Shown: piece by piece, positions 1 to 13,045 of the stretch
Position numbering within the stretch: the first letter of the stretch is position 1
Layout: each line of letters starts with the position of its first letter
NCBI RefSeq assembly: GCF_000320405.1
Contig: NZ_KB291650.1
Coordinates: 1-64,000, forward strand
Origin: Clostridium celatum DSM 1785
GTDB lineage: Bacteria > Bacillota > Clostridia > Clostridiales > Clostridiaceae
Direction of reading: 5' to 3'
Length of the DNA stretch: 64,000 bases
The notes under the pieces: generated by a model
Seen by the model: the letters and a program-made list of their open reading frames with translations, nothing else
What the model was told of the DNA's origin: nothing
Database searches by the model: none
Program-made: the position numbers and the translations under genes

Positions 1-44
1 ATAAAATAATTATTTTCCTCCTACTCGATTTTGGGGGTGATATT

Positions 45-137
45 ATGGATTCGTATCTGAGTAGAAATATTAATTATGTAAAAACTAAATACAGATTATA
101 TAGGAAATTAGTCATAAATATCAGTAATTTAAATTAG
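45..137 (+). CDS. possible 30-residue leader ORF upstream of mgtE
   Basis: An ATG at 45 follows a G-rich Shine-Dalgarno-like run (33-37, GGGGG) and opens a 30-codon frame ending at TAG 135-137. The peptide is basic and rich in Tyr, Asn and Ile (it begins MDSYLSRNINY) and matches no family I know. It lies 62 bp before mgtE, and its last third overlaps the left arm of an inverted repeat (100-108). Translation of it could therefore alter the mgtE leader fold, as known leader peptides do. It may equally be chance, since short ORFs are common in AT-rich DNA. Confidence 0.3.
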   Translation: MDSYLSRNINYVKTKYRLYRKLVINISNLN

Positions 138-180
138 CTTAATTATTTAAGAATATTATTTTAGATGTCTTATTTCCTAT
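100..180 (+). promoter_or_regulatory. long-range hairpin in the mgtE leader
   Basis: ATAGGAAAT at 100-108 is perfectly complementary to ATTTCCTAT at 172-180, just ahead of the mgtE Shine-Dalgarno (GGAGG 189-193). A CCTCC/CCTAC stretch at 17-24 could also pair with the GGAGGTAGG of the mgtE ribosome-binding region. No run of T follows the hairpin, so control of translation would be more likely than termination. The M-box (ykoK) Mg2+ riboswitch core is not recognisable here. Confidence 0.35.
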
Positions 181-199
181 GTAAATATGGAGGTAGGCT

Positions 200-1543
200 A
201 TGAAATTAAATATGAATAAAGAAGAGCTAAGAAAGTTTTTATTACATGCTCCACAAAGCAGCATTATTAAATATGTAGAAAATATACACCCAGTGGATGT
301 TTTAGATGTATTACATGAAAATGTAGATGATAGAAAAGATATATTGAATAGATTGCCAGAAAAGTTTATTGCAGATATACTTGATGAAGCTGAAATTGAT
401 GAAAAATATGAAATATTAATGGAGTTTTCAGAAAACAAGCAAAAAAATATAATTGAAGAAATGTCATCAGATGAGTTAACAGACTTACTTGGTATTTTAG
501 ATGAAAATAAGGCAAATAAGATATTAGCAAAGATGACAGATGAAGATGCAAGAGTAGTAAGACAATTATTGAGTTATGCACCAGATACTGCAGCGGGAAT
601 AATGGCTACGGAGTTTATATCATTAAAAACAGATATGACTGTTTGTGAGACTTTAAAATATTTACAAAAATATGGTCAAGAAAATGAAAATATAGATGAT
701 TTATATGTTGTAGATAAGTTTGATAAACTTAAGGGGATAGTATCATTAAAGGAACTTGTAACTAAGGACTTTGACACTAAGATTTCAGATATAGTTCATA
801 CTAAAATAGAAGGAATACTTTTTAATACTGACCAAGAAGAAGTAGGACATAGATTTGAAAAGTATGGATTTTTAACAATGCCAGTAGTTGATAACTCTAA
901 TAGATTACTTGGAATTGTAACAGTAGATGATGTTATGCAAATATTAAGAGATGAAACTACAGAGGATATACATCGTCTTGCAGGAATAGATGAAGGCGAA
1001 AAGGTAGATGGAACATTAAAAGAATCTATAAGAAGTAGATTGCCATGGCTTATTATTAACTTAGTTACAGCAATTTTAGCATCTTCAGTAGTAGGTATAT
1101 TTGAAGGAACAATAGAAAAGGTTGTATCATTAGCAACATTTATGCCTATAGTAGCTGGAATGGGTGGAAATGCTGGAACACAAACACTAACAATAATAGT
1201 TAGAGGACTTGCACTTGGAGAATTAAATTTTAAAAATATGAAGAAAGTTTTCTTTAAAGAAGTTGGTGTAGGTGTTTTATGTGGAGCCACAATAGGAGTT
1301 ATAATAGGTGTATTAGGATATATATGGGAAGGTAACTTTATTTTTGGAATTGTAATAGGAGTAGCTATGATTTTAAATATGGTAGTAGCAACTATTTCAG
1401 GATATTTAGTTCCAATAGTATTAAAGAAGTTTAAGGTAGATCCAGCATTAGCATCTTCAGTATTTGTAACAACTTTTACTGATGTATTAGGATTCTTCTT
1501 CTTCTTAGGATTAGCTACACTTTTCTTAAGATATTTAGTTTAG
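200..1543 (+). CDS. mgtE: magnesium transporter MgtE
   Basis: A 447-residue Mg2+ channel/transporter of the cytoplasmic membrane. The order is a cytosolic MgtE N domain of helical repeats (about 1-130), two CBS domains (about 135-255), a connecting plug helix, and a C-terminal block of about five membrane helices (about 275-447). The membrane part carries the family motifs PIVAGMGGNAGTQ and DPALASSVFVTTFTD; the acidic residue of the latter matches the selectivity-site Asp of known MgtE. Length is normal for the family. The ATG at 200 has GGAGG at 189-193, a suitable spacing. In studied MgtE the N and CBS domains sense internal Mg2+ and close the pore. The gene is monocistronic, ends in a shared terminator facing greA, and has an unusual leader with a short ORF and a hairpin. 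Confidence 0.94.
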   Translation: MKLNMNKEELRKFLLHAPQSSIIKYVENIHPVDVLDVLHENVDDRKDILNRLPEKFIADILDEAEIDEKYEILMEFSENKQKNIIEEMSSDELTDLLGILDENKANKILAKMTDEDARVVRQLLSYAPDTAAGIMATEFISLKTDMTVCETLKYLQKYGQENENIDDLYVVDKFDKLKGIVSLKELVTKDFDTKISDIVHTKIEGILFNTDQEEVGHRFEKYGFLTMPVVDNSNRLLGIVTVDDVMQILRDETTEDIHRLAGIDEGEKVDGTLKESIRSRLPWLIINLVTAILASSVVGIFEGTIEKVVSLATFMPIVAGMGGNAGTQTLTIIVRGLALGELNFKNMKKVFFKEVGVGVLCGATIGVIIGVLGYIWEGNFIFGIVIGVAMILNMVVATISGYLVPIVLKKFKVDPALASSVFVTTFTDVLGFFFFLGLATLFLRYLV

Positions 1544-1586
1544 TATAGATAATTATCTTTATATTTTATAAATAAGTTTATAAAAT

Positions 1587-1622
1587 AAAAACAACCACTT
1601 ATGTTATGTAAGTGGTTGTTTT
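1587..1622. terminator. bidirectional intrinsic terminator, mgtE/greA
   Basis: A near-perfect stem of AAAACAACCACTTA and TAAGTGGTTGTTTT around a short ATGTTATG-type loop, with T-rich flanks on both strands. It lies between the convergent mgtE and greA stop codons and can end both transcripts. Confidence 0.87.
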
Positions 1623-1639
1623 AATATATAAATTATATA

Positions 1640-2104
1640 TTAAAGTATTTCTAAAATTTTTACTTCGTAATTATCACCAGGTGCATTTACAGTAACTATA
1701 TCACCAGCTTTTTTACCAGCTAAAGCTTTACCTAAATCAGATTCAATACTAATAAGCATTTCTTCAGGTTTTGCATCTAAAGTAGTTACTAAAGTTATTT
1801 CATCTTCAAAATCATCTTCTAAAAATTTGATTTTTGCTTTACTATTTATACCTAGAATTGATTTATCAACTATTTCATCATCAATAACAGTAGCTGTTGA
1901 AATCATAGTAAATAAATATTGAATTCTATTATCATTTTCTCTATATTCTTCACAAGCAGCTTTATATTCTGCATTTTCTGATCTATCACCATGTGCAGCA
2001 GCTATAAGTTTTTCTTTTGCTATAGCAGCTCTTTTCACTGTCATTCTATAATCTAATTCTTCCTGTAATTTTTGTATATTTGATTTTGTTAAAATATTAT
2101 TCAT
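1640..2104 (-). CDS. greA: transcription elongation factor GreA/GreB family
   Basis: A 154-residue transcript-cleavage factor that rescues backtracked RNA polymerase. The N-terminal coiled coil (about 1-75) carries the tip motif GDRSENAEYKAA with the acidic residues that enter the polymerase secondary channel. The C-terminal FKBP-like domain (about 80-154) has the typical DDEIVDKS and GKAxAGKKAGDIV pattern. Length fits GreA (about 158). The ATG at 2104 has AGGAG about 9 nt upstream on the minus strand. It stands alone here, away from the dusB/lysS context where many clostridia keep their main greA, so a second paralogue elsewhere is possible. It shares the terminator with mgtE. Confidence 0.9.
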   Translation of the reverse strand: MNNILTKSNIQKLQEELDYRMTVKRAAIAKEKLIAAAHGDRSENAEYKAACEEYRENDNRIQYLFTMISTATVIDDEIVDKSILGINSKAKIKFLEDDFEDEITLVTTLDAKPEEMLISIESDLGKALAGKKAGDIVTVNAPGDNYEVKILEIL

Positions 2105-2247
2105 AAAATTAATCGTCTCCTAAAAAGTAGTATTATTATAATATTATATAATAAATATGAAAAAAGAAAAGGTAGTATATAACATAAATAAAAAAACATA
2201 CAATAATTTATTAATATAATACAGTAAAATATTAATAAATATTAAAG

Positions 2248-2290
2248 AATAACATTCAAAATCTATGAGTAGGTTAAGAGTGTTATTTTT
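2248..2290 (+). terminator. terminator-like hairpin with no obvious upstream gene
   Basis: AATAACATTC (2248-2257) pairs with GAGTGTTATT (2278-2287), with one G-T wobble, and is followed by TTTTT. The 20-nt loop is large. No plus-strand gene precedes it in this gap, so it may end a short unannotated transcript or be fortuitous. Confidence 0.3.
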
Positions 2291-2409
2291 TATTTATATA
2301 AATTATAAAGTTCTTACTTAAATAGCTAGGATTAGATAAGGAAAATAAATGGATAAATACAATATATGTAAATAAATTGCTGAAAAGTATAAAATTATTG
2401 TGATGATGA

Positions 2410-7491
<5,082 letters not shown>

Positions 7492-7542
7492 ATTTAAGGA
7501 ATTTATTGCAATGTAGAGAATAGACTAGAGGATGATTAAAAG

Positions 7543-7580
7543 ACCTCCTTAAAACTAACAATTTTAAGGAGGTATTTTTT
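7543..7580 (+). terminator. intrinsic terminator of the beta-galactosidase gene
   Basis: A perfect 12-bp stem, ACCTCCTTAAAA (7543-7554) with TTTTAAGGAGGT (7562-7573), followed by ATTTTTT. Confidence 0.9.
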
Positions 7581-7622
7581 ATAGTAATGCAAGGAAGTTA
7601 ACTAATTAAGGGGGAAGTTATA

Positions 7623-10600
7623 ATGAGGAAAAAAGGAGAGTTAAAAATTTATTGCAAAATATTTGTTATAATATTTTTATTTAATATGTTAATATCACCA
7701 ATAACCAATATTTTTGCTAATGAAGTTAAAGCAGAAGTTAAAGATACTTATGGAATAAATTTAGCCTTAAATAAAGAGGTAGAGGTATCAGGAACAGAAA
7801 CTTCAAGCCTTACAGGAGATAAAGCTGTAGATGGTGATTATACAGATGATAATTCAAGATGGTCTAGTGCTACAGTTACAGATAGTAATCCACAGTGGTT
7901 ATATGTAGATTTAGAAAAAGAATATATTATTGAAGAAATAAATATACGCTGGCAAAATTGGGCCTATGGAACTGAATTTAAAGTTCAAAAATCAAATAAT
8001 GGAGAAGAGTGGACAGATATAGCTTTACTTACTAATCCATTAGGTAAAGATGAGGCTAATAAAAATTTAGTTAATATTGTTGATGTAGAACAAGAAAGTG
8101 CTAGATATATAAGAGTATATATAACTAAGAGAAATCAATGGACTTCAGTAAGTATAAGAGAACTTGAAGTTATTGGTTATGAAATAAAAGAAGGTAATAT
8201 TGCAGAAGGAAAAAAAGCCACTGTATCAGCCGTAGAAAATAATAGTACTGTATGGACAGCTGATAAGGTTATAGATGGGGATAAAGAAAGTGATGATTCA
8301 AGGTGGGCAAGTCCTACAATGCCAGTAATACCAACAGAAACAGATACTCATTGGGTATCTATAGATTTTGGAAAAATTGTTGAAATGGATAGCGTAAATA
8401 TTCATTGGTATAAAAAGGCTTGGGCAGAAAATGCTATTATTCAAATATCTAATGATGGAGAAAACTTTGAAGATATAGAAACAATAATTCATGAAGCTGG
8501 AGATACTTTAAATTTAGTTGATACAGTGCAATTTGCTGAAGTTAAAACAGGAAGATATCTAAGAGTATTTATTGCTGAAAGAAATGCAAATGCTTATAAT
8601 AATGTTTCTATAAGAGAAATAGAGGTTATTGGAAGAGAAAAATATATACCTGAATTAGATATGACTTGTGAACAAGTTATCAATAGTATTACAACATTAG
8701 GAGAAATAACTATAGATACTACAGAATTAACTTTACCAGAAGTACCAAGAGGATTTGGTATTAGAGTTAGAGGAAGTGAGTTTGAAAATATAGTTACTAA
8801 TGATGGAGTAATAACTAGACATAATATAAATGATGCAAATGTATCTATATTATTAGAAGTATATAAAGAAAGTGATGATACTAAAACTGCTACAAAAAAT
8901 ATTGTAGTAACAATTCCGGGAAAATCTTCTTTATATCCTGAAATATTCCCAGAGGTTTCGGAGCAAAATGATGTGCCAAAAGTAATACCAAGCTTACAAG
9001 AATGGTATGGTTTAAATGGAAGCTTCACATTAACTGAAAACTCAAGGATATTAATAAATGATGTTAATAATGTTGACTTAAATAAGGTTGCTGATTTATT
9101 TAATGATGATTTAAAATACTTTACTGATATAGAATTAGAAGTAGTTGAAGTTTCTTCAGAAGAAGAAGTAAAGCCAGGTGATATTTATATAGAATCTATT
9201 GATGAAAATGGCTATGATCTTGGGAAAGAAGGATATTTTACAATTATAGACAATAGTATAAAAATATATTCACCAACGTATACAGGAAATTTATATGGAA
9301 CAGTTACTTTATTACAAATATTATGGCAAGCAGAGGATGAGTTAAATATTCCTTGTGGAATAATTAGAGATTATCCTAAATATGAGATTAGGGGTGTTAT
9401 GTTAGATGTAGCTAGAATGCCTATGAGAATAGAATTTGTAAGAGATTATGCAAAGATATTATCTTGGTATAAGCTTAATGAATTCCATTTGCATTTAAAT
9501 GATAATCAATGGTCTGATGGAGATTATAAGAATCCAGAAGCTTGGAATGATGTATATAATGCATTTAGATTAGAGAGTAAAGAACATCCAGGTTTAAAAC
9601 CAAGTAACAGTGATTTAAATGATCCATATTATACACAAGAGGAATTTATAGAACTTGAACTTATGGCTATGGATTATGGGATGGAGGTAGTACCGGAAAT
9701 AGATAGTCCAGCTCACTCGCTTCCATTTACAAAATATATGAGAGAGCTAGGAACTCCAATACACAATACTAAATATTGGTTTGATCATATAGATATAGAA
9801 AATGAAGATGGTAAAAATCTTATAAAAGGTTTATTAGATGAATTTATCGATGGAACTGATGAAAATGAGCCAGTATTTTTAGGAAATACTGTTCACCTTG
9901 GAATAGATGAATATGATACAAGTGTTGGAGATAAATTTAGACAATATACATCTGAAATGAGTAATTATGTTTTAGAAAAAGGTAAAACACCAAGAGTTTG
10001 GGGATCATTAAAGCAATTTTCAGGAACAACAATGCTACCAGAAGGAACTGTCATTGATGTTTGGAGCATGGCTTGGGAAGATGTAAATGCAAGAATAAAA
10101 GAAGGTTATGAGATAGTAAATGTACCACAACCATTCACTTATATTACACCTTCAAGATGGCATAAGGATTTTATGAATACTCAAAATGTATATAATAATT
10201 GGGAACCAAATGATTTTAATGGAGTTAAGCTACCATTAGGTGAACCACAATTGCTAGGTGGGAAAATGGCAATTTGGGGAGATGAATCTATGGAAGGTAT
10301 AGTTGAAGCAGATTTACACGAAAGGTTATTACCAGCAGTTGCAACAGTTGGTGAAAAGACTTGGAGTGGTACAAGAGAAGATAAAGATTATCTTGAATTT
10401 ATGAAGACATTTAATGCGTTAGAGGAAGGTCCTAATACAACAATACAAAATGAAATAGTAAGTGAAAATGAATTAGTAGTAAAATATAATTTTGAAGATG
10501 AAACAGCTAGTGATTCAAGTTTAAATAAGTATGATGCAAGTATAGTTAATGGTGAAGTAGTACAGGTAGAAAATAATAAGGTTCTTACTCTTAAAGGAAA

Positions 10601-11624
10601 CACTACTTTAGAAACGCCATTACAATCATTAACTTACCCATATACAGCAACATTTGATGTTAAGGTTGATGAGTTAGGAAAAACAATAAATTTATTTGCA
10701 GGATATGATGGTGAATTAAAAATTAAAGAAGATGGAACTTTATCTATAAGAAGAAGCTTCTATGAACAAGATTTTGATTTTAAAGTAAAAGAAGAGGAGT
10801 GGAATGAAATAACTTTAGTTGGAACATTCCAAGCATTAGCATTATATGTTAATGGTGAATTTGTACAGCAATTACACTCATATAGAGATCATAGTAATAA
10901 TATAATAAGTGGACAAGAACTTCATGCAACATTTGTACTACCACTAGAGAAAATTGGGGAAAATCTAAAAGGACAAATGGATAATATTGAAGTTTATAAT
11001 ACAGCAATGCCAGAGGAATGGATAGCAGGGGATAAAAATGCTAAATTGAATTTAGCATGTGGGGCAGATGCATATTCTTCTTCTAATAGCTTACTTTATA
11101 CTAAAGAATGGAGAGCTGTAGATGGTGATAGTAGAAATGGCGATTCTAAATGGATATCACAAAATAGTGATAATCAATGGTTATTAATTGATTTAAAAGA
11201 AGTTAAACAGATAAGTGAAGTCAAATTGTTATTTGCAGAAGCAGCAACAGAATATAAGATATTAACATCCATTGATGGAGTTAATTTTGAAGAAGTTTCT
11301 CATATAACAAGCAATACAAAGACAGAAGTTGTAAGTGAATTTGACTTAAAAAATATAAGATATATTAAATTCCAAGGTGTTAAAAGAGGTGGCAATAACG
11401 GATACTCTATTTTAGAACTTCAAGCATTTGGAGAAAATGTTCAAGAAGAAAAAAGTGCTGATTTTAATAATGATGGAGTTATTGATTTAAAAGATTTAGC
11501 CATTGCATCAAGATACTATGGGCAAAATAATAAAGAGTATGATTTAGATGGTGATGGTAAAGTTGGTATTTATGAACTACAAAAAATAAGCGATATAATT
11601 TTATCAGATAACAGAAGAATATAA
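7623..11624 (+). CDS. secreted GH20 beta-N-acetylhexosaminidase/lacto-N-biosidase-like enzyme with CBM32s and dockerin
   Basis: A 1333-residue secreted glycosidase. The ATG at 7623 follows AAGGGGGAAG and starts a signal peptide (about 1-35). The order is: two F5/8C (CBM32) modules (about 45-190 and 192-340); an Ig-like linker; GH20 N-terminal domain (about 450-580); GH20 barrel (about 588-930) with EIRGVMLDVARMP, HLHLNDNQWSD and the catalytic Asp762-Glu763 pair in HLGIDEYD; a LamG-like module (about 950-1130); a third CBM32 (about 1140-1270); and a dockerin (about 1276-1333) with loops DFNNDGVIDLKD and DLDGDGKVG. GH20 enzymes use the substrate acetamido group as nucleophile and the Glu as acid/base. 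The family includes hexosaminidases and lacto-N-biosidases; which activity applies cannot be read by eye. Pairing with a secreted beta-galactosidase suggests stepwise removal of Gal and GlcNAc/GalNAc from host glycans. Confidence 0.9.
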   Translation: MRKKGELKIYCKIFVIIFLFNMLISPITNIFANEVKAEVKDTYGINLALNKEVEVSGTETSSLTGDKAVDGDYTDDNSRWSSATVTDSNPQWLYVDLEKEYIIEEINIRWQNWAYGTEFKVQKSNNGEEWTDIALLTNPLGKDEANKNLVNIVDVEQESARYIRVYITKRNQWTSVSIRELEVIGYEIKEGNIAEGKKATVSAVENNSTVWTADKVIDGDKESDDSRWASPTMPVIPTETDTHWVSIDFGKIVEMDSVNIHWYKKAWAENAIIQISNDGENFEDIETIIHEAGDTLNLVDTVQFAEVKTGRYLRVFIAERNANAYNNVSIREIEVIGREKYIPELDMTCEQVINSITTLGEITIDTTELTLPEVPRGFGIRVRGSEFENIVTNDGVITRHNINDANVSILLEVYKESDDTKTATKNIVVTIPGKSSLYPEIFPEVSEQNDVPKVIPSLQEWYGLNGSFTLTENSRILINDVNNVDLNKVADLFNDDLKYFTDIELEVVEVSSEEEVKPGDIYIESIDENGYDLGKEGYFTIIDNSIKIYSPTYTGNLYGTVTLLQILWQAEDELNIPCGIIRDYPKYEIRGVMLDVARMPMRIEFVRDYAKILSWYKLNEFHLHLNDNQWSDGDYKNPEAWNDVYNAFRLESKEHPGLKPSNSDLNDPYYTQEEFIELELMAMDYGMEVVPEIDSPAHSLPFTKYMRELGTPIHNTKYWFDHIDIENEDGKNLIKGLLDEFIDGTDENEPVFLGNTVHLGIDEYDTSVGDKFRQYTSEMSNYVLEKGKTPRVWGSLKQFSGTTMLPEGTVIDVWSMAWEDVNARIKEGYEIVNVPQPFTYITPSRWHKDFMNTQNVYNNWEPNDFNGVKLPLGEPQLLGGKMAIWGDESMEGIVEADLHERLLPAVATVGEKTWSGTREDKDYLEFMKTFNALEEGPNTTIQNEIVSENELVVKYNFEDETASDSSLNKYDASIVNGEVVQVENNKVLTLKGNTTLETPLQSLTYPYTATFDVKVDELGKTINLFAGYDGELKIKEDGTLSIRRSFYEQDFDFKVKEEEWNEITLVGTFQALALYVNGEFVQQLHSYRDHSNNIISGQELHATFVLPLEKIGENLKGQMDNIEVYNTAMPEEWIAGDKNAKLNLACGADAYSSSNSLLYTKEWRAVDGDSRNGDSKWISQNSDNQWLLIDLKEVKQISEVKLLFAEAATEYKILTSIDGVNFEEVSHITSNTKTEVVSEFDLKNIRYIKFQGVKRGGNNGYSILELQAFGENVQEEKSADFNNDGVIDLKDLAIASRYYGQNNKEYDLDGDGKVGIYELQKISDIILSDNRRI

Positions 11625-11634
11625 TAATGTAAAT

Positions 11635-11675
11635 AAAAGAAGATATCAAATATATTTTGATATCTTCTTTTATTA
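11635..11675 (+). terminator. intrinsic terminator of the GH20 gene
   Basis: A perfect 16-bp stem, AAAAGAAGATATCAAA (11635-11650) and its complement (11656-11671), with a 5-nt loop and T-rich 3' side. Confidence 0.92.
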
Positions 11676-11759
11676 TTGTTAGATGCTTTTATTTATTTAA
11701 AATAGGCTTTATAATATAATAAGGGTTAAATGAGAAATTTTTTAGAAGGATGTAAAATT

Positions 11760-12743
11760 ATGAAAGTAACAATTAAAGATGTAGCCAGAGAAGCGAAAGT
11801 AGCAACTTCTACTGTTTCAAGAGTTTTAGCTAATAGTGATAAAATTAGTGAGGAAACAAAGGAAAGAGTAAATGAGGCTATAAAAAAACTAAATTATACA
11901 CCAAGTATAGTTGCAAGGGGATTAGCAAAAAATAAAACTAGAATTTTAGCTGTGATATTACCACAAGGTGCAGAAAGTTCTTTTGAAAATCCATTTTTTG
12001 TTCAAGCTATGAAAGGAATAAGTATGTGTGCACAAAAAGAAAATTATTATATTATGTATACATTTAAAGAAGAAAATGAACAGTGGATTAAGAAGTTTAC
12101 TGAAGGTAATATAGTAGATGGATTATTTTTATTTAATGCTAAAAGTGATGATAAAACTATTGAGCATTTAAAAAAGAATAAATTTCCTTTTGTTATTATA
12201 GGCAGACCAGAAGATATAAAAAATGTTTTATGGGTTGATAATGATAATTTTGAAGCTGTATATCAGTTAACACAAAGATTAATTGATAAAGGCAATAAAA
12301 AAATAGCCTTTATAGGTGCAAAGAAAGAATTAAATGTTTCTAAAGACAGATTAAATGGATATAAGCAAGGAATGTTTAGTAGAGGTTTAGAAGTAAATGA
12401 AGAATTAATATTTGAAATGGACGATTTTACAGAAATAGAAGGATATAAAGCAGCAAAGTGTATTTTGGAAAAAAATAATGTTTCAGCTTTTATAACTACA
12501 GATGACCTTCTTGCTTTTGGAGTACAAAATGCTATAAAAGAAGTAGGAGAAGACATTTCGGTAGTTGGATTTAATAACATTCCACTGGCTAGTTATAGAA
12601 AACCATCACTATCATCTGTAGATATTAATTCTGAAAAATTAGGATTTTACGCAGCTAAAATATTAATAGATAAGTTAGAGGGTAAAAAAAATATGGGATA
12701 TCATGTTATTGAAACTAAATTTATAGAAAGAGAATCAAGTTAA
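11760..12743 (+). CDS. LacI-family transcriptional regulator of the alpha-glucoside operon
   Basis: A 327-residue repressor. I chose ATG 11760 (AGAAGGA at 11744-11750) over the in-frame ATG 11730, because the protein then opens with the standard LacI start MKVTIKDVAREAKVATSTVS. The N-terminal helix-turn-helix and hinge (about 1-60, with NYTPSIVARGLA) bind DNA; the rest is a periplasmic-binding-protein-like sugar-sensing domain (about 60-327). It sits directly before an alpha-glucosidase and a PTS transporter, so it probably represses them and is released by a maltose-like sugar (MalR-like, inference). Two near-identical LacI-type operators, TGCAANCGATTGCA, lie in the gap between this gene and the next (12761 and 13012). 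Confidence 0.93.
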   Translation: MKVTIKDVAREAKVATSTVSRVLANSDKISEETKERVNEAIKKLNYTPSIVARGLAKNKTRILAVILPQGAESSFENPFFVQAMKGISMCAQKENYYIMYTFKEENEQWIKKFTEGNIVDGLFLFNAKSDDKTIEHLKKNKFPFVIIGRPEDIKNVLWVDNDNFEAVYQLTQRLIDKGNKKIAFIGAKKELNVSKDRLNGYKQGMFSRGLEVNEELIFEMDDFTEIEGYKAAKCILEKNNVSAFITTDDLLAFGVQNAIKEVGEDISVVGFNNIPLASYRKPSLSSVDINSEKLGFYAAKILIDKLEGKKNMGYHVIETKFIERESS

Positions 12744-12760
12744 AGAGGATTAAAACTTTG

Positions 12761-12774
12761 TGCAACCGATTGCA
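12761..12774. promoter_or_regulatory. LacI-type operator O1
   Basis: TGCAACCGATTGCA, an imperfect palindrome with the central CG typical of LacI/GalR-family sites, 17 bp after the regulator stop codon. It differs from O3 (13012-13025) at one base. Confidence 0.65.
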
Positions 12775-12828
12775 TAAATTCATAAATTTAAGAAAAATGA
12801 AGATAATCTAATATAATCTTAAAATTTG

Positions 12829-12881
12829 AAGTAAAATGGTTCGTTTTACTTATTGTAAACAATTTCTTTTGATGTTATTAT
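12829..12881 (+). promoter_or_regulatory. probable promoter of the alpha-glucosidase operon with overlapping palindromes
   Basis: TTGTAA (12853-12858) and TATTAT (12876-12881) are spaced 17 bp, a good SigA-type pair. AAGTAAAA/TTTTACTT (12829-12836 and 12844-12851) abuts the -35, and ATTGTAAACAAT (12852-12863) overlaps it. If this is the promoter, the transcript has a leader of about 155 nt carrying two operators and a hairpin. Confidence 0.5.
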
Positions 12882-12926
12882 AAATACATAAGAAAGAGAT
12901 TGTTTCGATTTTATAAACACAAAAAT

Positions 12927-12938
12927 GGAAACGGTTCC
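12927..12938. promoter_or_regulatory. LacI/CcpA-type operator O2
   Basis: GGAAACGGTTCC, an imperfect palindrome around CG. The wider TGGAAACGGTTCCT matches most of the cre consensus, so it may bind CcpA or the local LacI-type regulator. Confidence 0.5.
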
Positions 12939-12969
12939 TGGATTAATATTATACAAAGATGAATTAAAA

Positions 12970-12997
12970 AATATGTACAGAGATTTCTGTACATATT
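12970..12997 (+). promoter_or_regulatory. perfect 12-bp hairpin in the alpha-glucosidase leader
   Basis: AATATGTACAGA (12970-12981), loop GATT, TCTGTACATATT (12986-12997). There is no T run, so it is not a standard terminator. It could be an operator or a leader stability structure. Confidence 0.5.
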
Positions 12998-13011
12998 ATT
13001 TGGACAAGTTA

Positions 13012-13025
13012 TGCAAGCGATTGCA
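13012..13025. promoter_or_regulatory. LacI-type operator O3
   Basis: TGCAAGCGATTGCA, one base different from O1 and 251 bp from it centre to centre, about 24 helical turns, which would permit DNA looping. It lies just before the ribosome-binding site, and also within the spacer of a weaker possible promoter (TTGGAC 13000-13005, CATTAT 13024-13029). Confidence 0.65.
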
Positions 13026-13045
13026 TTATAGTGAGGTGTTTATTT

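Noticed and set aside
1-199. M-box (ykoK) Mg2+ riboswitch before mgtE
   Set aside because: The conserved M-box core segments are not found; only a leader ORF and an unrelated hairpin are visible.
796-1290. Long antisense reading frame within mgtE
   Set aside because: It lacks a ribosome-binding site, its composition is that of a reverse-complement shadow, and mgtE is clearly intact.
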